From contig JBBDYQ010000013.1 of NCBI GenBank assembly GCA_040901445.1, forward strand, positions 1 through 37,628: a stretch of DNA of 37,628 nucleotides, given 5' to 3'. Positions 1 to 6,453 of the stretch are shown here, one piece after another. The position numbers and the translations under genes were made by a program. Every line of letters begins with the position of its first letter. Positions within the stretch are counted from its first letter, which is position 1. This DNA is from Thermoleophilaceae bacterium (GTDB lineage: Bacteria > Actinomycetota > Thermoleophilia > Solirubrobacterales > Thermoleophilaceae). The notes below the pieces were generated by a model. It saw only the letters and a program-made list of their open reading frames with translations. It did not search any database and had not been told where the DNA came from.

Positions 1-1051
<1,051 letters not shown>

Positions 1052-1079
1052 CACGCAGGCGCGACGCGGACGTGACGAG

Positions 1080-1661
1080 CTACTCGCGCGCGCGGGCCGC
1101 GCGGCGGTCCACCCACTCGCCGACGGTGCCGAGCGCCTGGCCGACGCCGTGGGCGGCGCGGCCGACGGGTGAGGGGTCGAGCGGCTCGACCGCGGCGTCG
1201 GGAGACGAGCCATGGGCGATCGCCGCCTTGCGCACCGTGTTCTCCATCCGCCGCAGCCGCCGCTCCCAGCCGCGGGCGAAGCCGGCGAGCTCGTCGTCGC
1301 CGCGCGACTCCGCCACCTCGCCCAAATAGCCGGCGAGCGTGGACAGGTGCTGGGCCTCCTGGGCGGCGAAGCGCAGCGCCTGGTTGCGCTCGAGGAAGCG
1401 GTCGGCCGCGTGGTTGCGGAGGCCGGCCATCCGCTGGCCCACGCCCTGCGCCGCCGGACGGCCGTGGAGGCCGTGGCGGGCGGTGACCTCGGAGAGCTCG
1501 GTCAGGAGCGCGCGCGCCTGCTCCACGCCGGCTTCCAGGGCATCGGCTGCCTCTCCCGGCCCCAGCCGGGCTGCCAGCTGCGGCCAGTGGGCCACGAGCG
1601 CGCCGCTGAACGCGTACAGCTCGCGGTAGCCACGGTTCTCGGCGGGGTGCAGCGACGGCAC
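1080..1661 (-). CDS. Helical hypothetical protein
   Basis: I do not recognise the family. It is 193 aa from the GTG at 1659-1661, predicted almost wholly helical, with no membrane segment, no signal peptide and no cysteine motif. A central RNHAADRFLERNQALRFAAQ stretch and a charged GWERRLRRMENTVRKAA segment suggest a helical bundle. A longer reading from ATG at 1718 exists, but its extra 19 codons include GTT, GCA, GGA, GGT and AGT, which are rare in neighbouring genes. The GTG has a TAGTGT box 7 bases upstream, fitting the leaderless pattern seen at many genes here, so I prefer the GTG. It converges with the PKD gene, 28 bases away. Real gene likely; no function proposed. Confidence 0.7.
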   Translation of the reverse strand: MPSLHPAENRGYRELYAFSGALVAHWPQLAARLGPGEAADALEAGVEQARALLTELSEVTARHGLHGRPAAQGVGQRMAGLRNHAADRFLERNQALRFAAQEAQHLSTLAGYLGEVAESRGDDELAGFARGWERRLRRMENTVRKAAIAHGSSPDAAVEPLDPSPVGRAAHGVGQALGTVGEWVDRRAARARE

Positions 1662-1668
1662 GACGCAG

Positions 1669-1674
1669 ACACTA
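1669..1674 (-). promoter_or_regulatory. -10 box TAGTGT, leaderless type
   Basis: Read on the minus strand, TAGTGT ends 7 bases before the GTG at 1661. This is the same spacing as at ten other genes in the window and it decides the start of the hypothetical gene. Confidence 0.55.
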
Positions 1675-1716
1675 CCCGGGCGGTTTCCTGCGTGAACGCC
1701 GGGGTAGCGGGACGGC

Positions 1717-1869
1717 ATGCGCCACGAGACACCCGGTCCGGGGCCCGGCCCCGCTCCACAGCCCGGCCCGCCCGACCCGAGCCCCGATCCCGGCCCACCC
1801 GGCCCGCCGCATCCCGAGCCCCGCCCGCCCGGTCCCGGGCCGGACCCCGGCGGGCCGCCCCAGATCTAG
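1717..1869 (+). CDS. Possible small Pro/Gly-rich protein
   Basis: This is a 50-codon frame, ATG to TAG, too short for usual gene calling. After the first five residues it is almost only proline and glycine with scattered D, E, H, Q and R, ending PPQI. Third positions are overwhelmingly C or G, as in real genes here, but the same bias arises in any GC-only low-complexity DNA. A TAGCGG hexamer lies 6 bases before the ATG, an imperfect -10. It sits in a 306-base gap between the helical hypothetical and the membrane protein. If real it would be a disordered extended peptide. It could instead be non-coding. Confidence 0.3.
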   Translation: MRHETPGPGPGPAPQPGPPDPSPDPGPPGPPHPEPRPPGPGPDPGGPPQI

Positions 1870-1878
1870 GCATTCGCA

Positions 1879-1893
1879 GCCCCGCAAAGGGGC
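1879..1893 (+). terminator. Small GC hairpin, weak terminator candidate
   Basis: GCCCC-GCAAA-GGGGC forms a 5-bp stem with a 5-base loop 10 bases after the Pro/Gly frame. There is no U-tract, so termination is only a guess. Confidence 0.25.
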
Positions 1894-1914
1894 CCCGGCG
1901 CCCGGCGGCTGGTG

Positions 1915-1920
1915 TATGTT
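1915..1920 (+). promoter_or_regulatory. -10 box TATGTT
   Basis: TATGTT lies 47 bases before the ATG at 1968. The predicted transcript start is near 1927, giving a leader of about 40 bases. Confidence 0.4.
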
Positions 1921-1967
1921 CGCGTCGGGACCGGCCTGGACTCGCGAGCCGGCCGGCCCCGGCAGCG

Positions 1968-3422
1968 ATGAGACCTGGCCGCCTGATACTCCTTGTCATC
2001 GCCGTGCTCGGCGCCGCGGCGCTCATCTACACGGGCGCCTGGCACGCCGTCTCGCTGTTCCTCTACCAGCACCCGATGCTCACATGGCTGCCGGTCCTTG
2101 CGGGCATCGTGGCCGGCAGGATCGCGGGCGGGCTCCGGCAGCTGCTGCGCCCGAAGGAGGCGGACAAGGTCGCAGCCCCGTTGGACACCCGGCCGGAGCC
2201 CGAGGAGGCGCGCGGCCTCACCTTCGCTCTCCCGCCCGCGCACCGCGGCACGGGGCTGCTCGCGGGGCTCGCGGTCCTCGTCTACGGAGCCGTGGTCACG
2301 CTGTTCTTCCCCCCCGACGGGATCCTCGACGACTTCTCCGCCGAGCAGCTCGCCCAGCTGCCGGCCACCAGCCAGCCGCGGCTCTTGCCCCGCACGGGCG
2401 TGCGCGACGATCCGCAGTTCGCCGGCGCAAAGGAGATCCATCTCGTTCGCGACCCGGCCAGCGGCGGCCTGCTCTGGACCGGCGAGTGGCAGGCGGGCAG
2501 GCTCAGCGGGCCCTCCCGCGGCGTCGCGGTCAAGCGGCTCGACGAGGTCGTGAAGTCGAGCGAGATCGTGCGGGCGGGCTTCGATCGGGCGGTGTCGGGA
2601 CTGGGCCCGGGCACGATCAAGTGGAAGGCCAAGCTCAAGCATCCGTTCAGCCGCATCCAGTACCCGGTGATCGTGCCCACCGGGGAGCGCGACGCGGTGG
2701 CGGTCCTGCCGTACTCGGGCTATCGCGGCTTCCCGTTCCGGCGCCCCTACCTGAAGGGCGTCCTCGTCTATCACCAGGACGGTCGCACCGAGGACCTGAC
2801 CCCGGAGCAGGCCGCCCGGCGCCCCGAGCTGCTGCGCTCGGCCCGGATCGTCCCGGAGGGCGTGGCGCGCAAGCAGGCCGAGGCGCTGGCGAGGAGCGAG
2901 GAGATCGACGGCGAGATAGTCGACGGCGAGGGCAACCGCCAGCCGTTCCTGACCGCGCTGGACCGCGACCGGGCGGTGTGGCTCACGATCATCAACGAGC
3001 GCGGCCGTGAGGGTGGCGTGAAGGCGCTCGTCTTCACCGACTCGACCACGGGTGAGACCAAGGTCTGGCAGGCGACGGGCGACGAGCGCCTGGTCTCCAC
3101 ACAGGACGTCCTCGATGACGCCCGCAGCCTCCCGCTGCGCTGGGAGGAGCGGCGCTGCTGCGACTCCGACGGCCATTCGTACGACGTCACCCTGCGCGAG
3201 GTGGTCGAGCCGCGTCTCGTGTTCACCGACGGCGATCCCTACTACATGGTCTCGGTGGTCCCGACGGACGAGCTCGCCCTCGGCCGGGAGATCGAGCACA
3301 CGCTTCTGATGGACGCGCGGACCGGCGAGCGCGTCGAGCACTTCCGGCATGTGACGGGCGGCCCTTCGGAGGACGCCCGGCTGCAGGCGTTCTTCGCCCA
3401 GGAGCCGGACGACCAGGGGTGA
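1968..3422 (+). CDS. Membrane-anchored hypothetical protein
   Basis: The protein is 484 aa from the ATG at 1968; the frame is open much further upstream but without coding character. Three hydrophobic segments are visible in the first 120 residues (about 4-26, 37-58 and 95-117). They are followed by a large soluble region of about 360 residues with mixed alpha/beta character. That region holds short repeats of the form D-x-x-TGE (DSTTGETKVW near 365, DARTGERVEHF near 460), reminiscent of PepSY-like strand-turn units, and a Cys pair in ERRCCDSDG. I do not recognise the full family. Position of the soluble part, outside or inside, depends on three-helix topology and is uncertain. The stop at 3420-3422 is 13 bases before the next gene, which has its own -10 box. 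Confidence 0.8.
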   Translation: MRPGRLILLVIAVLGAAALIYTGAWHAVSLFLYQHPMLTWLPVLAGIVAGRIAGGLRQLLRPKEADKVAAPLDTRPEPEEARGLTFALPPAHRGTGLLAGLAVLVYGAVVTLFFPPDGILDDFSAEQLAQLPATSQPRLLPRTGVRDDPQFAGAKEIHLVRDPASGGLLWTGEWQAGRLSGPSRGVAVKRLDEVVKSSEIVRAGFDRAVSGLGPGTIKWKAKLKHPFSRIQYPVIVPTGERDAVAVLPYSGYRGFPFRRPYLKGVLVYHQDGRTEDLTPEQAARRPELLRSARIVPEGVARKQAEALARSEEIDGEIVDGEGNRQPFLTALDRDRAVWLTIINERGREGGVKALVFTDSTTGETKVWQATGDERLVSTQDVLDDARSLPLRWEERRCCDSDGHSYDVTLREVVEPRLVFTDGDPYYMVSVVPTDELALGREIEHTLLMDARTGERVEHFRHVTGGPSEDARLQAFFAQEPDDQG

Positions 3423-3423
3423 A

Positions 3424-3429
3424 TAACCT
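3424..3429 (+). promoter_or_regulatory. -10 box TAACCT, leaderless type
   Basis: TAACCT ends 6 bases before the ATG at 3436, inside the 13-base gap after the preceding stop. The intervening AGGG could alternatively act as a close ribosome-binding site for read-through transcript. Confidence 0.45.
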
Positions 3430-3435
3430 AGGGCC

Positions 3436-3765
3436 ATGCGCCAGCAGCTCCGCCCGCTCTTCGATCGCATCGTCATCAAGGAGCTCGAACCGGATCGCGT
3501 CCGCCAGTCGGGCCTGGTCGTGCCGCCCGGCAGTCACGAGCCGCCGCCCCAGCACGGGATCGTGCTGGCCGTGGGGCCGGGGCTCGACTGGTGGGAGCAC
3601 GTCGGTGTGCGCATGCCGGTGTCGCCCGGCGACCACGTGGTCTTCCCCGCGTCCGCCGGCGTCTGGGTGGAGGTGCAGGAGGAGCGTCTGCTCGTCTGCC
3701 GGGTGAGCGACCTGCTGGGCGTGATGGAGGAGGTCGGCGCGCCCGACCTCACTCCCAGCGCATAG
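3436..3765 (+). CDS. Divergent GroES-like co-chaperonin (Cpn10 fold)
   Basis: At 109 aa this is slightly longer than a normal GroES of about 95-100 aa. The frame follows the family order: RPLFDRIVIKELE (first strand), a mobile-loop region with SGLVVPP in place of the usual GGIVLP, then GIVLAVGPG, SPGDHVVFP and a final LLVCRVSDLLGVMEE. The hydrophobic tripeptide that docks on GroEL reads LVV here. The segment after the loop is Pro/His-rich and the roof loop carries DWWEHVGVR, neither typical. No groEL is adjacent, so this is an orphan copy. It may serve a specialised chaperonin or have drifted to another role. The last 17 bases overlap the 3' end of the convergent acyltransferase gene. Confidence 0.8.
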   Translation: MRQQLRPLFDRIVIKELEPDRVRQSGLVVPPGSHEPPPQHGIVLAVGPGLDWWEHVGVRMPVSPGDHVVFPASAGVWVEVQEERLLVCRVSDLLGVMEEVGAPDLTPSA

Positions 3766-4438
3766 ACCGCGGCGCCTCGCGCATCCGGATCACGCGCGCC
3801 GGCACGCCGCCGACCACCGCGTTGGCGGGCACGTCCTTCGTCACCACCGAGTTGGTGCCGATCACGGCGTTGTCTCCCACCGTCACGCCGCGCAGGATGC
3901 AGGCGCCGTAGCCGATCCAGACGTTGTGGCCCACGTTCACGTCGCGCTTGTAGATGCCCTGCAGGCGGATGGGCCGGTCGACCTCGACCATGCCGTGGTC
4001 GAAGTCGATGAACATCACGCGGTCGGCGATCACGCACTCGCGCCCGATCGACACGTGCCTGTAGGCGGAGATCGTGCACTCCTGGCCGAGCACGGTCTTC
4101 GCCCCGATCGAGACGAGCCCCTCGTGGCAGCGGATCTTCGTGCCGTGCCCGATCCACGACCAGCGCCCGAGCTCGATCCGCGCACCCGGCCTGATCTGCA
4201 GCACGACGCCGGGGCCGATGAACGCCAGCCCGTCGGTGCGCAGGCGGGCCCCGTGGCGCAGGCGCCGCAGGCCCAGCCGCACGATCAGCCGGGCGTACTC
4301 CGGGGTGAGCATCCGGTTGCGCCGCATGAAGCGCAGCAGCGCGATCGGCCCGCCGTGCAGCGGGCCCGGGGCGGTTCGCACGGCGTCGGGCACCCCGGAT
4401 GGCGGGGCGGCGACGGGCTCGCGGTCGGTCACTGACAT
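3749..4438 (-). CDS. Hexapeptide-repeat acyltransferase (LbH fold)
   Basis: This 229-aa protein has about 70 N-terminal residues rich in Arg, then a left-handed beta-helix built of I/V-G-x-x-x-x repeats from about 75 to 205. Examples are IGPGVVLQ, IELGRWSWIG, VSIGAKTVLG, VSIGRECVIA, VTVGDNAVIG and ANAVVGGVPARVI. The FIDFDHGM segment carries the His expected as catalytic base in O-acetyltransferases of the LacA/WbbJ/colanic-acid group. The NVWIGYGACILRGVTVGDNAVIG block and closing GGVPARVI are hallmarks of sugar O-acetyltransferases. Likely it acetylates a sugar of an envelope polysaccharide from acetyl-CoA; the exact acceptor is unknown. It is divergent from meaB, 46 bases away, each gene with its own -10 box. 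Confidence 0.85.
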   Translation of the reverse strand: MSVTDREPVAAPPSGVPDAVRTAPGPLHGGPIALLRFMRRNRMLTPEYARLIVRLGLRRLRHGARLRTDGLAFIGPGVVLQIRPGARIELGRWSWIGHGTKIRCHEGLVSIGAKTVLGQECTISAYRHVSIGRECVIADRVMFIDFDHGMVEVDRPIRLQGIYKRDVNVGHNVWIGYGACILRGVTVGDNAVIGTNSVVTKDVPANAVVGGVPARVIRMREAPRSMRWE

Positions 4439-4447
4439 CGCGGTGCG

Positions 4448-4453
4448 ATCATA
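4448..4453 (-). promoter_or_regulatory. -10 box TATGAT for acyltransferase
   Basis: On the minus strand TATGAT ends 9 bases before the ATG at 4438. It is the closest match in the window to the consensus TATAAT apart from the MFS promoter. Confidence 0.5.
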
Positions 4454-4469
4454 GGTCGCGAGCGCGGGC

Positions 4470-4475
4470 TAGGGT
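4470..4475 (+). promoter_or_regulatory. -10 box TAGGGT for meaB
   Basis: TAGGGT ends 9 bases before the ATG at 4485. No Shine-Dalgarno sequence is present, fitting a leaderless or nearly leaderless transcript. Confidence 0.5.
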
Positions 4476-4484
4476 TCCGCCCCA

Positions 4485-5429
4485 ATGCGGACCGCGGCCG
4501 ATCTCGTCCAGCCTCTCCTCGCGGGCGACAAGCGCGCCCTGGCGCGGGCGATCTCGCTCGTGGAGGACGACGACCCCGAGGGGTGGGCGCTGGTGCGGGA
4601 GGTCTATCCCAGGACCGGCCGGGCGGCCGTCGTGGGCTTCACGGGCCCGCCCGGGGTGGGCAAGTCCACGCTCATCGGCGCGCTCACCAAGCACGCACGC
4701 GAGCAGGACCGCGACGTGGCCGTGCTGTCCATCGACCCGTCCTCGCCGTTCACCCAGGGCGCGCTGCTCGGCGACCGCATCCGCCTGGCCGACCACTTCC
4801 TCGACCCCGGCGTCTTCATCCGCTCGATGGCCAGCCGCGGCTCGCTCGGCGGCCTGTCCGAGGCCACCCTCCAGGCCGCGCTGCTGATGGACGCAAGCGG
4901 CAAGGACGACGTCTTCCTCGAGACCGTGGGCGTCGGCCAGGCCGAGGTGGACATCATCGACCACGCCGACACTGTCGTGCTCGTCCTGATGCCCGGCTCG
5001 GGGGACTCGATCCAGGCGCTCAAGGCGGGGGTGATGGAGATCCCGGACGTGATCGTGGTCAACAAGTCCGACCACCCGCTCACCGACACGATGATCCGCG
5101 AGATCCGCGGCGTGCTCTCGCTCGGCCCGCAGAAGGGGTGGCGCGTGCCGATCGTGCGCGCCGAGGCGTCGCGGGGCGAGGGGGTGGCCGAGCTGTCGGA
5201 GAAGATCGACGAGCACCGGGCGCACATCGAGGCCGAGGGCACGCTCGAGGAGCGCCGCCGGCGCAACCTCATGAACGAGGTGCTGGCGCTGGCCACCTAC
5301 CGCCTGCGCCGCCGGCTCGAGGCCTCCGTGAAGGACGACGCGTCAGTGCAGGAGCTGCTCGACGAGGTGGTCAAGCGCCGGCTGGACCCGGCGACCGCCG
5401 CGACCAGGTTGCTCGAGCGCGAGCTCTGA
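4485..5429 (+). CDS. meaB: MeaB-type GTPase, chaperone of B12-dependent acyl-CoA mutase
   Basis: The 314-aa length is usual for MeaB/ArgK. It has a short helical N-terminus, then the G1 P-loop GPPGVGKST at residues 54-62, the SIDPSSP strand-loop conserved in MeaB, a switch region ETVGVGQAEVD, the base-specificity motif NKSD near 195, and a C-terminal helical dimerisation arm ending ATRLLEREL. MeaB proteins bind methylmalonyl-CoA or isobutyryl-CoA mutase, gate adenosylcobalamin loading and remove inactivated cofactor at the cost of GTP. The cognate mutase is not next door; an acyl-CoA mutase large subunit begins at 37066, 32 kb away. meaB is monocistronic here and convergent with a membrane protein gene 21 bases on. 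Identification is firm, partner inferred. Confidence 0.95.
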   Translation: MRTAADLVQPLLAGDKRALARAISLVEDDDPEGWALVREVYPRTGRAAVVGFTGPPGVGKSTLIGALTKHAREQDRDVAVLSIDPSSPFTQGALLGDRIRLADHFLDPGVFIRSMASRGSLGGLSEATLQAALLMDASGKDDVFLETVGVGQAEVDIIDHADTVVLVLMPGSGDSIQALKAGVMEIPDVIVVNKSDHPLTDTMIREIRGVLSLGPQKGWRVPIVRAEASRGEGVAELSEKIDEHRAHIEAEGTLEERRRRNLMNEVLALATYRLRRRLEASVKDDASVQELLDEVVKRRLDPATAATRLLEREL

Positions 5430-5450
5430 TCGCGGCGTGCCGGGGGGGGT

Positions 5451-6080
5451 CTAGCCGGGCGTGCGCGTGGGCGTGGTGGCCGGAGCGTCGCCGGTCGCGG
5501 GACGGCCGGCCGGCCGGTCCGTGGCAGCGGGGGTGCCCTGCGCGTGACGGCGCCGCTCCACGTCGGCGAGCGGGCGCTCCTCCATCACACCGGGGTCGCG
5601 GTGGCCGCGGATGCTCATCCGGCCGAGCGCGAACGCCGACAGCGCCGTGATCGCCGCGCCGGTGCCGTAGAAGAACCCGATCTGCTCGAGGGCCGAGCTG
5701 TCGGTCGGGTTCGCGTAGCCGAACACGTCGTCCAGCAGCCACATGCTCGAGCCGATCAGCAGCCAGACGCCGCCGGCGAGCGCCAGCCAGCCGCCCAGGC
5801 CTCCGCTTGCGCGGCTCCCGGCCCCGGCCAGCATGAGCCCGCCGGTCAGCGCGACGGCGCCGGGCAGGATGCTCAGCCAGAGCACGTCGGAGTCCCAGGT
5901 CCAGGCTTCGACGTCACGCACGCTGAAGTCGAAGTACGGCCCGATCAGCGGCACGAGCGCGGCCCATGCGCCCAGGAGGGCGATCAACAGCCCGCTCACC
6001 AGCCCTCTGGTTCGCGGCATCTCCAGTGCCCCGGCGCGCCGGGGTCGCGTCGTCTTCTCGCGTCTGCGTCGAAGTCGCAT
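5451..6080 (-). CDS. Four-helix membrane protein, unknown
   Basis: The frame is open upstream to 6143, but the ATG at 6078-6080 is preceded by a clear GAGAGGGAG ribosome site, so I start there (209 aa). A basic, probably cytoplasmic N-terminus (RLRRRREKTTRPRR) leads to four hydrophobic helices at about 26-46, 67-87, 96-115 and 130-150. A disordered Pro/Thr/Ala-rich tail of about 50 residues ends TPTRTPG. The first outer loop contains YFDFSVRDVEAW. No catalytic motif is seen and I do not recognise the family. It is divergent from the lipoprotein gene, with 113 bases between starts, and converges with meaB. Confidence 0.75.
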   Translation of the reverse strand: MRLRRRREKTTRPRRAGALEMPRTRGLVSGLLIALLGAWAALVPLIGPYFDFSVRDVEAWTWDSDVLWLSILPGAVALTGGLMLAGAGSRASGGLGGWLALAGGVWLLIGSSMWLLDDVFGYANPTDSSALEQIGFFYGTGAAITALSAFALGRMSIRGHRDPGVMEERPLADVERRRHAQGTPAATDRPAGRPATGDAPATTPTRTPG

Positions 6081-6166
6081 CGCTCCCTCTCTCTCGGTCG
6101 GGAAGGGGGCTGGCGTGCAACTACCCGGCCACGCGCGGCTCAACCTGCTAGCGTCCCGCCGCGTTG

Positions 6167-6180
6167 TTAGGGAACCCTAA
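6167..6180. promoter_or_regulatory. Inverted repeat TTAGGG-AA-CCCTAA in lipoprotein leader
   Basis: Perfect 6-bp arms flank two bases. The repeat ends directly before the AGGAGG ribosome site of the lipoprotein gene and starts 12 bases after a TAGCGT hexamer (6149-6154) that could be its -10 box. A repressor site or a small translational hairpin are both possible. Confidence 0.4.
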
Positions 6181-6193
6181 TAGGAGGCGCGGT

Positions 6194-6451
6194 GTGGAGT
6201 TGAAGCGACTTGCGGCGTTGGCGGTCACGGCGGCGCTCGGCGCCGGGGCGGCGGCCGGCGTCGCGGCCTGCGGGGACGAGGAGCGCGAGGGCACCGTCGA
6301 GATCCAGGGCGGGACCACCGGCACCACGGGCACGACCGGCACGACCGGCACGACGGGCACGACCGGCACCGCGCCGTCAACGGTCCCCACGCTCGACGAC
6401 CCCGCCACGGTCGACGAGGCGCCGCCGGAGACCACGCCGACCTCGCCGTAG
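6194..6451 (+). CDS. Small Thr/Gly-repeat lipoprotein
   Basis: This 85-aa protein starts at GTG 6194, chosen because AGGAGG at 6182-6187 stands 6 bases upstream. A lysine/arginine n-region and an Ala-rich hydrophobic segment lead to a lipobox VAAC, so the mature protein should begin at Cys and be lipid-anchored on the outer face of the membrane. The mature chain is short: an acidic GDEEREG start, six tandem Thr-Thr-Gly units, then a Pro/Thr/Ser tail. It has no globular domain. The stop is 2 bases before the next start, so it is probably co-transcribed with the phosphodiesterase-glycosyltransferase gene. The Thr-rich tail is a plausible substrate for O-glycosylation by its neighbours, which is speculative. 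Confidence 0.75.
   Translation: MELKRLAALAVTAALGAGAAAGVAACGDEEREGTVEIQGGTTGTTGTTGTTGTTGTTGTAPSTVPTLDDPATVDEAPPETTPTSP
6314..6367 (+). repeat. Six tandem 9-bp repeats encoding Thr-Thr-Gly
   Basis: The unit is ACsACsGGC in six copies, differing only at third codon positions. Copy-number change keeps the lipoprotein frame, so length variation between strains is expected. Confidence 0.9.
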
Positions 6452-6453
6452 CG

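Noticed and set aside
1212-1967. Long upstream extension of the membrane protein frame
   Set aside because: The extension is antisense to the helical hypothetical gene and then Arg/Pro-rich nonsense; hydrophobic start and coding character begin at the ATG 1968.
6167-6180. TTAGGG/CCCTAA as a telomere-like or replication signal
   Set aside because: Only one unit in each orientation, placed at a ribosome site inside a gene-dense region; an operator or hairpin is simpler.
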